A stretch of DNA of 64,000 nt. It comes from Mucilaginibacter sp. PPCGB 2223. Its GTDB lineage: Bacteria; Bacteroidota; Bacteroidia; Sphingobacteriales; Sphingobacteriaceae. The position numbers were made by a program, and so were the translations under genes. Below are positions 1 through 7,791 of the stretch, one piece after another. The notes below the pieces were generated by a model. The model was given only the letters and a program-made list of their open reading frames with translations, did no database searches and had not been told where the DNA came from. Within the stretch, counting starts at the first letter, position 1. Each line of letters starts with the position of its first letter. Where the stretch lies: NCBI RefSeq assembly GCF_001705515.1, contig NZ_MDJS01000003.1, positions 62,001 through 126,000 of the forward strand, read 5' to 3'.

Positions 1-1124
1 ACCAGGTTTGTGATCGGATCGAGTACCACTGCGGCAGGCTTAAATCGTTTTATTTCTTTATATAAGCTAACCAGGTGCATTTCGAGACCATACATAGTTG
101 GCCGCGCGGCGTGGAACTTTAATAAGCCCTGATCAATGTAAGGCTTAAGATCGACGCTGATTGACCGCATATTCCTGACGATCTGTTGCGGCGACTCTTC
201 AAACGCGAAATAGATGCATTTCTCGCCGCGCTTACAGGTTTCGCTGGCAAAATAGGCGGCGATACTTGTTTTGCCCGTTCCTGCCGTTCCGGATACCAGC
301 ACGCTGCTACCCCTGAAAAAGCCTTTTCCGTTGAGCATTTTATCCAGCGCCGGTATACCCGAAGATACCCTGTCGGATAAAACAGGTTTTTCGAGCGTGA
401 GCGAGGTTACCGGTAATACCGAAATGCCTTCTTCATCAATCAAAAACGGATACTCATTGGTACCGTGCAAACTTCCCCGGTATTTAACGATCCGCAACCG
501 GCGCGTTGATATCTGGTTGATAATCCGGTGATCAAGCAGGATCACACAGTCCGACACATATTCTTCGAGCCCCTGGCGCGTGAGCTGACCTTCGCCGCGC
601 TCGCCCGTGATAATGGCGGTAACACCTTTTTCTTTAAGCCAGTGAAACATCCTGCGCAGTTCGGCCCGCAAAATGGTTTGATTCACTAATCCCGAAAAAA
701 GGTTTTCAATCGTATCCAGAACCACCCTTTTAGCGCCTATGCTGTCAATTGCGTGGCCTAAACGAATAAATAAACCGTCCAGGTCGTATTCGCCGGTTTC
801 TTCTATTTCACTTATCTCGATGTGTACGTGGTCAACCCTGATCTTCTTCTCATCCTGTAATTTCTGCAGGTCGAATCCCAGCGACCGTACGTTCATATAC
901 AGTTCTTCGGCTTTTTCTTCAAATGCCATAAAAACACCGGGCTCATCATACTGCAAGGCTCCCCGTACAATAAACTCTGTCGACAGTAATGTTTTGCCGC
1001 TCCCGGCCTCGCCGCAAACTAAAGTTGGGCGACCTGTTGGAAGACCTCCGCCCGTGATCTGATCCAAACCGGCAATCCCGGTTGGCGTTTTAGGCAAGTG
1101 ATTTCCATTTCTTATTTCACTCAT
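1..1124 (-). CDS. kaiC: KaiC-like RecA-superfamily double ATPase (partial, C-terminus off the left edge)
   Basis: Reading leftward from an ATG at 1124, the frame is open to the window edge (about 374 codons), so the gene is cut. Two RecA-like domains in tandem are visible: Walker A GEAGSGKT near residue 43 and GTAGTGKT near residue 288, each followed by the paired catalytic glutamates of KaiC proteins (AFEEKAEE and AFEESPQQ). That is the CI-CII layout of the KaiC family, known as clock ATPases in cyanobacteria and as signalling ATPases in other bacteria. The CII phosphorylation-site region lies beyond the edge and cannot be judged. It is divergent from the DnaJ-like gene. A true circadian role in this host would be speculation. 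Confidence 0.9.
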   Translation of the reverse strand, partial: MSEIRNGNHLPKTPTGIAGLDQITGGGLPTGRPTLVCGEAGSGKTLLSTEFIVRGALQYDEPGVFMAFEEKAEELYMNVRSLGFDLQKLQDEKKIRVDHVHIEISEIEETGEYDLDGLFIRLGHAIDSIGAKRVVLDTIENLFSGLVNQTILRAELRRMFHWLKEKGVTAIITGERGEGQLTRQGLEEYVSDCVILLDHRIINQISTRRLRIVKYRGSLHGTNEYPFLIDEEGISVLPVTSLTLEKPVLSDRVSSGIPALDKMLNGKGFFRGSSVLVSGTAGTGKTSIAAYFASETCKRGEKCIYFAFEESPQQIVRNMRSISVDLKPYIDQGLLKFHAARPTMYGLEMHLVSLYKEIKRFKPAAVVLDPITNL

Positions 1125-1303
1125 AAATTATCTTAATAATTAATTTTTTAAATTTATACAAGAATCTCAACTTGCAAAATTTTTAATAAAACTTAACCGT
1201 TAATTCTTTTTTTTGTTTAAATCAATTTTCCAACAAGTTTGTGATCTTCAACACTTTTGCCTGATATAACCTTCTCCCGCAAACATTGTTGGATGTTTAT
1301 ATG

Positions 1304-1311
1304 TAAATTTG
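1304..1311 (+). promoter_or_regulatory. Bacteroidota -7 promoter element for the CbpA-like gene
   Basis: TAAATTTG fits the Bacteroidota TAnnTTTG element, with TTG trinucleotides about 15 bp upstream. It ends 25 nt before the GTG start at 1337. It sits in the AT-rich divergent region 1125-1336 shared with the kaiC-like gene. Confidence 0.55.
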
Positions 1312-1336
1312 ATATGACAATCTAATACAGATAAAA

Positions 1337-2239
1337 GTGGATTATAAGGATTATTACAAAGTTTTAGGTGTTAAAAAAAACGCCTCGGCAGATGAAATAA
1401 AAAAGGCATACCGCAAGCTTGCCGTAAAATATCATCCCGATAAAAACCCCGGGGATAAGGTAGCCGAAGAAAAATTTAAAGGGGCCAACGAAGCCAATGA
1501 GGTTTTAAGCGACCCTGAGAAACGCAAAAAATACGACGAACTTGGCGAAAACTGGCACCAGTACGGCCAATATCAGCAATATGCAAACCCGAACCGCGGC
1601 GGGCGCGGCGGGGGGTTTAGCACCGAGGATTTTTATGGCGACGGCAGCCAGTTCTCCAGTTTTTTCGAATCGATATTTGGCAGTGGCGCCGGTTTTGGCG
1701 GGGCAAGGCAACGTAGTTCAAGGCCGCAGAAAGGCGATAACCAGGAGGCGACTATTACACTCACCCTCGATGAATCATTCCACGGCGCATCAAAACAGGT
1801 GACGCTTAATGGGGCCAAACTCAATCTAAAATTCAAGCCCGGCACCGCACAGGGGCAGGTTTTGCGGCTGAAGGGCAAAGGCGCGCCCGGTTATTTTGGT
1901 GGTGAAAACGGCGACCTGCTCATCACCGTAAACATCGCACCTAACCCACGCTATGAGGTTAAGGGTAACGACCTGTATTTCGATCAGCCGCTTGATATTT
2001 ACACCGCCATCCTGGGTGGCAAAATTACTGTTCAGGGGATAGACAAGGCAGTTACCATGACCATCCCCGCAGGTACCGACAGCCATAAAACACTACGCCT
2101 GAAAGGTATGGGTATGCCTGTTTTCGGTAAAACCGACGAACGGGGCGACGCCTACGTACGCATGGTGATCCAGGTGCCCAAGCATCTATCGGCCGAGGAA
2201 AAGGAATTATTTACGAAATTGGCCGAACTGAAGAAATAA
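1337..2239 (+). CDS. CbpA-type DnaJ-domain co-chaperone
   Basis: 300 residues. An N-terminal J domain (residues 3-68) carries the HPD tripeptide (YHPDKNPG) that stimulates DnaK. It is followed by a Gly/Phe-rich linker (about 88-128) and a DnaJ C-terminal substrate-binding domain (about 135-290). No CxxCxGxG zinc repeats are present, so this is the CbpA-like type II form and not classical DnaJ. The start is a GTG at 1337, because the J domain begins at once ([11 protein letters not shown]) and no upstream ATG is in frame. It likely works with DnaK on unfolded proteins in the cytosol. A curved-DNA-binding role as in E. coli CbpA is possible but not shown by the sequence. Confidence 0.9.
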   Translation: MDYKDYYKVLGVKKNASADEIKKAYRKLAVKYHPDKNPGDKVAEEKFKGANEANEVLSDPEKRKKYDELGENWHQYGQYQQYANPNRGGRGGGFSTEDFYGDGSQFSSFFESIFGSGAGFGGARQRSSRPQKGDNQEATITLTLDESFHGASKQVTLNGAKLNLKFKPGTAQGQVLRLKGKGAPGYFGGENGDLLITVNIAPNPRYEVKGNDLYFDQPLDIYTAILGGKITVQGIDKAVTMTIPAGTDSHKTLRLKGMGMPVFGKTDERGDAYVRMVIQVPKHLSAEEKELFTKLAELKK

Positions 2240-2299
2240 TTGATTCATCGTATTGTCAATTCTGGGCTTCAACCATAAACAACCAATCTGCATAGTACG

Positions 2300-2307
2300 T
2301 ATCTTTG
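2300..2307 (+). promoter_or_regulatory. -7 promoter element of mqnC, abutting the start codon
   Basis: TATCTTTG is an exact TAnnTTTG match that ends 4 nt before the ATG at 2312. With the usual distance from this element to the transcription start, the mRNA would begin at or inside the start codon. Confidence 0.55.
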
Positions 2308-2311
2308 TTGT

Positions 2312-3436
2312 ATGAATACGACCGACCTGCTAAAGCACGCCCTCAATTTTGAATTTCTAAGTATCGAAGAAGGGTTATATTTATATCGGCATGCCTCAAC
2401 ACCCGATTTGATGTATGTCGCTAACGAATTGCGGAAGATTCAGGTGCCGCATGGCAAGGTTACCTGGCAGATAGACCGGAACGTGAACACCACCAACGTT
2501 TGTATCGCCAACTGCAAGTTCTGTAACTTTTTCCGCAGGCCCGGCCACGAGGACAGTTATATTACCGATATAGAGACCTATAAACAAAAGATAGAGGAAA
2601 CATTTCGTTACGGCGGAGACCAGTTGTTGCTGCAGGGCGGCCATCACCCCGATCTGGGTCTGAAATTTTACGCCGACCTGTTCAAACAATTAAAGGAGCT
2701 TTACCCTGCGCTTAAACTACACTCCCTTGGCCCCCCGGAGATCGCACACGTTGCCAAACTGGAAAGCATGAGCCATTACGATGTATTAAAAGCGTTAAAA
2801 GAGGCTGGCCTTGATTCATTACCCGGTGCCGGTGCCGAAATACTGAACGACCGTGTACGCCGACTGATTTCAAAAGGCAAATGCGGTGGTAAAGAGTGGT
2901 TGGATGTAATGCGTGCCGCGCACCAGTTAAACTTACCTACCTCGGCTACCATGATGTTTGGCCATGTAGAAACGCTGGAAGAACGTTTTGAGCATTTGGT
3001 TTGGATACGCGAGGTACAGGCCGAAAAGCCCGAAGGGCATTACGGCTTTATCGCATTTATCCCATGGCCTTTCCAGGATGACGGCACCTTATTACGCAAA
3101 GTCCGCGGCATAACCAACAATGTTAGCGGCGACGAGTATATCCGGATGATCGCCCTGAGCCGCATTATGCTGCCTAACATTAAAAACATACAGGCATCGT
3201 GGCTAACCGTAGGTAAACAGGTAGCACAGATTTGTTTGCATGCAGGTGCGAACGATTTCGGTTCGATCATGATCGAAGAGAATGTAGTATCGGCAGCAGG
3301 GGCTCCGCACAGATTTACTGCCAAAGGTATTCAGGATTCTATCCGCGAGGCAGGTTTTGAACCACAGATGCGCAACCAAAAGTACGAGTGGCGCGAGATA
3401 CCGGCGCAGATAGAAGAGCAGGTGATCAATTATTAA
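2312..3436 (+). CDS. mqnC: Cyclic dehypoxanthinyl futalosine synthase (radical SAM)
   Basis: 374 residues, typical for MqnC. Residues C64, C68 and C71 form the radical SAM CxxxCxxC motif (CIANCKFC), followed by the family sequence NFFRRPGHED and the LLQGGHHPDLGL segment. MqnC closes the ring of dehypoxanthine futalosine, the third step of the futalosine route from chorismate to menaquinone. The other futalosine genes are not adjacent. MqnE and CofH-type paralogues are the main alternatives, but the spacing and the context around the cluster cysteines fit MqnC best. It is a single gene between two promoters. Confidence 0.93.
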   Translation: MNTTDLLKHALNFEFLSIEEGLYLYRHASTPDLMYVANELRKIQVPHGKVTWQIDRNVNTTNVCIANCKFCNFFRRPGHEDSYITDIETYKQKIEETFRYGGDQLLLQGGHHPDLGLKFYADLFKQLKELYPALKLHSLGPPEIAHVAKLESMSHYDVLKALKEAGLDSLPGAGAEILNDRVRRLISKGKCGGKEWLDVMRAAHQLNLPTSATMMFGHVETLEERFEHLVWIREVQAEKPEGHYGFIAFIPWPFQDDGTLLRKVRGITNNVSGDEYIRMIALSRIMLPNIKNIQASWLTVGKQVAQICLHAGANDFGSIMIEENVVSAAGAPHRFTAKGIQDSIREAGFEPQMRNQKYEWREIPAQIEEQVINY

Positions 3437-3453
3437 TCCATCAACATAAGGCA

Positions 3454-3490
3454 AAAAAATAGCCGGTCACTCTCGCAGTTTCCGGCTATA
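3454..3490 (-). terminator. Hairpin whose U-tract lies on the minus strand
   Basis: Arms ATAGCCGG (3459-3466) and CCGGCTAT (3482-3489). An A-run directly to the left gives a T7 tract after the hairpin only when read leftward. Both neighbouring genes run rightward, so it either terminates mqnC without a U-tract or stops antisense transcription. Confidence 0.45.
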
Positions 3491-3684
3491 CATCTACCTA
3501 TGAAAAACTGTCTTTAAGTAAAAAGACTTGTTAATCATTGGTCAAAGCCTGTGCCATTTAATAAAACCTCAATTTTACTGTCAAAACAGCCGCTGTTTTT
3601 ATCAATTTCATAAAAAATGGGGAATTATTTACAGGGGAACGTGGTGCACATTACCCAAACCGACGATTTTATGGCTTAAACAAT

Positions 3685-3692
3685 TATATTTG
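3685..3692 (+). promoter_or_regulatory. -7 promoter element of scpB
   Basis: TATATTTG matches TAnnTTTG and ends 14 nt before the TTG start of scpB at 3707, which supports that unusual start. Confidence 0.5.
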
Positions 3693-3706
3693 CCCGCACA
3701 ACAATT

Positions 3707-4267
3707 TTGGAGAATTACGCACTATATATCGAAGCCCTGATTTTCGCCTCCGAAAACAGCATTCGTCTGGAAGAAATTGTTTACTGCCTGCAGTTAAGTT
3801 TTGAGCAGGATTTTGCCGAAGCCGATGTAAAAGAGTATATCAAAGCCATCCGTGAAAAATACCAGCAGCCCGATTTTGCTATTGAGTTGGTGCACATTAA
3901 CAACGGTTACCAGTTTCTTACCAAACCGGAGTATCATATCGTCATCAAACAGTTACAGATACAGCGCTCCAAAAAAAAGCTCAGCCAGGCTGCGATCGAA
4001 ACCCTGGCCATCATCGCCTATCAGCAGCCGGTTACTAAGCTTGAGATTGAGCAGATACGCGGTGTAAACTGCGATTATACGATCCAAAAGCTGCTCGAAA
4101 AGGAGCTGATCGTCATCAGCGGGAAGGCTGAAAGCGTGGGCAAGCCCATAATTTATGCAACCAGCCCGTTTTTTATGGATTACTTTGGCATAAACAGTAT
4201 AAACGAACTTCCTCAATTAAAGGAACTTACAACAGACGATTCGGCCATAGGTGAGCAGGCTGAATAA
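3707..4267 (+). CDS. scpB: Segregation and condensation protein B
   Basis: 186 residues, matching ScpB: a twin winged-helix protein that joins ScpA and SMC in the chromosome-condensing complex. Recognisable segments are the N-terminal IEALIFASE and the second-helix block LSQAAIETLAIIAYQQPVT followed by EIEQIRGV. Translation starts at a TTG (3707), because family homology begins immediately (MENYALYIEALIF) and a promoter element lies just upstream. ScpA is not next to it. The small acidic protein gene follows after about 150 bp. Confidence 0.92.
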   Translation: MENYALYIEALIFASENSIRLEEIVYCLQLSFEQDFAEADVKEYIKAIREKYQQPDFAIELVHINNGYQFLTKPEYHIVIKQLQIQRSKKKLSQAAIETLAIIAYQQPVTKLEIEQIRGVNCDYTIQKLLEKELIVISGKAESVGKPIIYATSPFFMDYFGINSINELPQLKELTTDDSAIGEQAE

Positions 4268-4421
4268 TTTTTATCCTTTTTTTTCTTGAAAAATGATTTT
4301 CGTTATTTTTGGGTAACAGAAATCTTTAAAAAATTTATCCAAAAAAAACTTTGGTTATTCGATTTCTTAGTAAATTTAAATAACCAAAAAACTACAATTG
4401 AAACGCTAATCTATTTTCCCG

Positions 4422-4613
4422 ATGGAAACGCCAAAAAAACCGTTAAAGAAAAGTGCAGGCTCTGCAGGAGCTAAAAAGAGTGCCGACAAGCCAGAGGCAA
4501 AACCTAAAAGCAGGTTTGTTGATGACGACGATGATGACGAGTTTGACAACACTCTTGACGACCTGTCTGCATACGAAAGCTTTGACGGATTAGAAGAAGA
4601 CGACGATTATTAA
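4422..4613 (+). CDS. Small highly charged protein with an acidic tail
   Basis: 63 residues with strongly divided charge: a lysine-rich, Ala/Pro-containing first half (about residues 1-30) and an acidic second half with a run of seven aspartates, ending GLEEDDDY. No domain is recognised and it is probably intrinsically disordered. It is supported by an ATG start, codon use like its neighbours, and a strong terminator 38 nt after the stop. Such acidic tails can bind basic proteins or nucleic-acid-binding partners, but no function can be assigned. The position after scpB may be incidental. Confidence 0.6.
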   Translation: METPKKPLKKSAGSAGAKKSADKPEAKPKSRFVDDDDDDEFDNTLDDLSAYESFDGLEEDDDY

Positions 4614-4650
4614 CCACTTGCCCTTGCAAGGCGCAGAATAAATTATACAT

Positions 4651-4681
4651 AAGCATCCGGCTTACGCTGGATGCTTTTTTT
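4651..4681 (+). terminator. Rho-independent terminator
   Basis: Arms AAGCATCC (4651-4658) and GGATGCTT (4669-4676), followed by a T-run. It closes the transcript of the small acidic protein (and perhaps scpB). Confidence 0.85.
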
Positions 4682-4711
4682 GTACTTTGGCGAAATACTT
4701 TCTGCAAAAAC

Positions 4712-5830
4712 ATGACCATTACCGAAGTAAAAACCAAAGCCGATAAAAAGGCTTTCCTGGATGTTGCCCGAATTTTATATAAAAACGACCCGGTTTGGGT
4801 ATGCCCTTTGGATAATGATATCGAAGCGGTTTTTGATCCTGAAAAAAATAACTTTCACCGGCATGGTAAAATTAACCGCTGGATACTGCGTACACATAAC
4901 GGCAAACTGATTGGCCGGATAGCCGCTTTTGTTAACGAAGAAAAGGCGTACAAAAATGAGCAGCCAACCGGCGGCTGCGGTTTTTTTGAATGTATAAACG
5001 ATCAGCAAGCTGCCTTTATGTTGTTTGATACAGCCAAAGAATGGCTAAAACAACAAGGTATGCAGGCCATGGATGGCCCCATAAACTTTGGCGAGAACGA
5101 TAAATTCTGGGGCTTACTGGTAGAGGGATTTACGCATCCATCGTACGGGATGAATTATAACCCGCCTTACTACAAGGCATTTTTTGAGAATTATGGCTTT
5201 AAAAGCTTATATCAGCAAATAACCAACCACCTTGAGGTTTATAAGCCTTTTCCCGAAAGGTTTGATAAGATAGCGAATTGGGTAGCTAAAAAACCCGGCT
5301 ATGATTTTAAACATTTAGAGACAAATAAAATTGAGCAATATGCTGCCGATTTTATGGAGATCTATAATGACGCCTGGAAGGGCTTTGAAAACTTTGTGCC
5401 TATCAATAAAGCTACCATTATGGAAAGCTTTAAGCAGATGAAAGCCATTATGGATGAGAAGCTGATCTGGTTTGCCTATGTCAATGGTGAGCCGGCATCG
5501 TTCGTCATTATCCTGCCCGATGCCAACCAGATGATCAAATCGCTTAACGGCAAACTCAACCTGATCGGCAAACTCAAATTCGTGTATAATCGATGGAAAG
5601 GTGTGTCGCGAATGCGTGCCATTGTGATGGGTACAAAAGAAAAATATCAGAAACACGGCCTCGAATCGGGCATGTTCATCAAATTAAAAGAATACGTTTT
5701 ACCTCTTAATCAATATGAGGAACTCGAACTATCCTGGGTAGGCGATTTCAACAACAAGATGATCGCGATACATGAAGCCACCGGCGCGGTGTTCGGTAAA
5801 AAACACCTCACCATGCGGTATATCTTCTAA
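4712..5830 (+). CDS. GNAT-like acyltransferase-fold protein of unknown substrate
   Basis: 372 residues, a type common in Bacteroidota and usually annotated as a GNAT-family or hypothetical protein. The N-terminal half has GNAT-like features: a conserved NDPVWVCPLDNDI segment near residue 25 and LIGRIAAFVNE (about residue 69), the usual beta-4 core that binds acyl-CoA. A second half with HGLESGMFIKLKEY resembles another acyltransferase unit, so a tandem GNAT fold is likely. No signal peptide is seen, so it is cytoplasmic. It is convergent with bshB1, 4 bp apart. Substrate and pathway are unknown. Confidence 0.7.
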   Translation: MTITEVKTKADKKAFLDVARILYKNDPVWVCPLDNDIEAVFDPEKNNFHRHGKINRWILRTHNGKLIGRIAAFVNEEKAYKNEQPTGGCGFFECINDQQAAFMLFDTAKEWLKQQGMQAMDGPINFGENDKFWGLLVEGFTHPSYGMNYNPPYYKAFFENYGFKSLYQQITNHLEVYKPFPERFDKIANWVAKKPGYDFKHLETNKIEQYAADFMEIYNDAWKGFENFVPINKATIMESFKQMKAIMDEKLIWFAYVNGEPASFVIILPDANQMIKSLNGKLNLIGKLKFVYNRWKGVSRMRAIVMGTKEKYQKHGLESGMFIKLKEYVLPLNQYEELELSWVGDFNNKMIAIHEATGAVFGKKHLTMRYIF

Positions 5831-5834
5831 TGTA

Positions 5835-6557
5835 TTATTTAAGCGCCGAAAGGTTGTCGACACCCAGTATCTTACGCGAGGTAAAGCCTTCGCCATATTT
5901 TACCTGTATAGACTTGCCAAACTCGCGCGCGCGCCCTTCAATCACCTGGTAAAACCCTTCGGACGAAATATAGGTTTGATGTTCTTCCTTCCACTCGGGG
6001 TTAAAAAACTGTGAGCCGTAAGCTTTTACACTTTCGATCTTTTTATCCCAGTACTCGGTCACATCAACAATGATATCCGGTTTGATATAATTATCCTGTA
6101 TAAAATGCAGTACCAGTTTTGGCCTCCACTCTTTCTGCGGGTTACCGTCGAGCTCGGTTTCTATTTTACGCAGGCCCGATAAAAAGGCCGACGCTTCAAC
6201 CAGCTCGTTCGCACGGCCATGGTCGGGATGCCTGTCATGATAAGCATTGGTGATCACGATATCGGGTTGATATTTGCGGATGGCAGTGATCACTTTCCGT
6301 TGGTGCTCTTCATCATTTTTGAAAAAACCATCGGGTAAACCCAGGTTTTCGCGAACTGTCAAACCCAATATTTCGGCGGCGGCGGCAGCTTCCTGCGCAC
6401 GTATCCCGGCCGAACCGCGGGTACCTAATTCGCCGCGGGTAAGGTCAACAATACCTACTTTTTGTCCTAAGGCCAGGTGTTTCAATATGGTGCCGGCACA
6501 ACCCAGTTCGGCATCGTCGGGGTGAACGGCTAATACAAGAATATCTAATTTAAGCAT
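5835..6557 (-). CDS. bshB1: Bacillithiol biosynthesis deacetylase BshB1 (PIG-L family)
   Basis: 240 residues. The zinc-binding PIG-L motif AVHPDDAELGC (H12, D15) is followed by LTRGELGTRGS and the distal HPDHGRAN histidines, all typical of BshB1. The enzyme deacetylates GlcNAc-malate to GlcN-malate in bacillithiol synthesis. It is the last gene of a leftward operon. Its ATG lies 1 nt after the stop of the glutathione-peroxidase-like gene, so the two are almost certainly co-transcribed, linking thiol synthesis with peroxide removal. bshA and bshC are not in the window. Confidence 0.92.
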   Translation of the reverse strand: MLKLDILVLAVHPDDAELGCAGTILKHLALGQKVGIVDLTRGELGTRGSAGIRAQEAAAAAEILGLTVRENLGLPDGFFKNDEEHQRKVITAIRKYQPDIVITNAYHDRHPDHGRANELVEASAFLSGLRKIETELDGNPQKEWRPKLVLHFIQDNYIKPDIIVDVTEYWDKKIESVKAYGSQFFNPEWKEEHQTYISSEGFYQVIEGRAREFGKSIQVKYGEGFTSRKILGVDNLSALK

Positions 6558-6558
6558 A

Positions 6559-7059
6559 TTATACAGCTGTAAGCAGACGCTCTATCCGCTTCTTTATTTT
6601 TGATGTTGTGGGTTTGGTAAACGGATAAAAAAAGTCGACCACCTCGCCATTGGCATTAACTAAATATTTATGAAAATTCCAGCGTGGCGGTACGCCTATA
6701 CGGCCATTCAGTTTCCTGTCGGCCAGAAATTGGTATAGCGGATGTGCGTATGGCCCCCGCACGCGTATTTTGTTAAAAGTAGTAAAATGTACGCCGTAAT
6801 TGATCTCGCAAAACTCACCGATGGCCGAACCTTCTAATGGCTCCTGCCCGCCAAAATCATTCGAAGGGAATGCCAGTATCTCAAAATCGCGCCCGGCAAA
6901 CTGATCTCTCAGCAGCTCAAGATCTTTAAGCTGTGGCGTAAAACCACATTCAGATGCTGTATTAACGATCAGTAAAACTTTACCTTTGTAGATAGATAAG
7001 TTAATTTTTTCACCGTTCAACTTTTCAACGTCGAACTGATAAATGCTTTTATCGCTCAT
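6559..7059 (-). CDS. Glutathione-peroxidase-family thiol peroxidase
   Basis: 166 residues. The peroxidatic cysteine C38 lies in NTASECGFTPQ, and the conserved Gln (SNDFGGQEP) and Trp-Asn (PPRWNFHKYL) complete the active site. It is a cysteine form, not a selenoprotein. No signal peptide is present, so it is cytoplasmic. It starts directly at the end of the DUF4294 gene (0 nt gap) and is followed by bshB1 after 1 nt. Bacterial members often use thioredoxin as reductant. Coupling to the bacillithiol gene suggests a bacillithiol-linked route, which is inference. Confidence 0.92.
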   Translation of the reverse strand: MSDKSIYQFDVEKLNGEKINLSIYKGKVLLIVNTASECGFTPQLKDLELLRDQFAGRDFEILAFPSNDFGGQEPLEGSAIGEFCEINYGVHFTTFNKIRVRGPYAHPLYQFLADRKLNGRIGVPPRWNFHKYLVNANGEVVDFFYPFTKPTTSKIKKRIERLLTAV

Positions 7060-7674
7060 TTAGTTACGGTGATATTTATATCCTGCATTGTTCAATATCG
7101 TCTCAATGTCGTGCTCTTCCTGCGGGTCGTAGGTCTCTTTCAGATTGTGCCCGAACAAGCGCGCCAGCGATTGAAACATAAATGCATTGATACCACCCTT
7201 TAACTCTTTTACCAGTTCGTAGCTGGTATCGCCGGTTTCGCGGTTCACCAGTTTGATCAATATCTCACCTTGTGTAATCGTCATGTTTTTAATTTCGTGG
7301 TTAAACAGGTCCTTCACTTCTTTCTCACAGGTCTTAACCATCTCTTTTTGTTTTTGTTTATCGTTGGTAGTTGCCAGGTCGCGCTCAAGTTGCCGGTACC
7401 GGTTACCTGCAAACATGGCATAAGGCGCCACTTTCAGCACATTATATCTCAACATATTATAATCTGCACGGGCTTTGGCATCTTTAAAAATTCGGGTATC
7501 ATATATCAATACGTCTTGTAGGGGCAGCCATGGTATGTATTCACCGTCAACAATTGTCATGCCGACCCTTATGGTATCATTTTTGCCTAACTTAGGACGT
7601 TGCGGCGTAAGTGTTTGGGCGTTGGCCAGTCCCAAAAAGCAACATAACACAATAAAAAGCCCAATAAATTTCAT
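7060..7674 (-). CDS. DUF4294 family exported protein
   Basis: 204 residues with a clear signal peptide (cleavage near LGLANA, residue 19), so periplasmic or surface. The rest matches the Bacteroidota DUF4294 pattern: GEYIPWLPLQDVLIYD, then RYRQLERDLATT with a charged helical stretch, and a C-terminal LARLFGHNLKETYDP. The biochemical role is unknown. It is the first gene of a three-gene operon with the peroxidase and bshB1, touching the peroxidase start. A TAATTTTG promoter element lies 14 nt upstream. Confidence 0.8.
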   Translation of the reverse strand: MKFIGLFIVLCCFLGLANAQTLTPQRPKLGKNDTIRVGMTIVDGEYIPWLPLQDVLIYDTRIFKDAKARADYNMLRYNVLKVAPYAMFAGNRYRQLERDLATTNDKQKQKEMVKTCEKEVKDLFNHEIKNMTITQGEILIKLVNRETGDTSYELVKELKGGINAFMFQSLARLFGHNLKETYDPQEEHDIETILNNAGYKYHRN

Positions 7675-7688
7675 ATTTTTACCTTATA

Positions 7689-7696
7689 CAAAATTA
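7689..7696 (-). promoter_or_regulatory. -7 promoter element of the DUF4294-peroxidase-bshB1 operon
   Basis: On the minus strand TAATTTTG matches TAnnTTTG, ending 14 nt before the ATG at 7674. Confidence 0.5.
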
Positions 7697-7791
7697 ATGC
7701 TATTTTTTGTTAAATGTAACCCAACCCGGTAATAATTACTTTGTTACACTCGGATGGCATTTAGCAGATACTTGCAGAAAGCGTGCTGATA

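Noticed and set aside
739..1062. Rightward open frame of 107 codons
   Set aside because: It lies antisense to the kaiC-like gene, whose two ATPase domains are unmistakable, and has no recognisable domain.
1505..2086. Several overlapping frames on both strands in the CbpA-like gene
   Set aside because: They are shadows of a gene with clear J and C-terminal domains.
4286..4474. Frame of 62 codons before the small acidic protein
   Set aside because: It overlaps the real start in another frame, begins in A+T-rich spacer, and shows no protein-like pattern.
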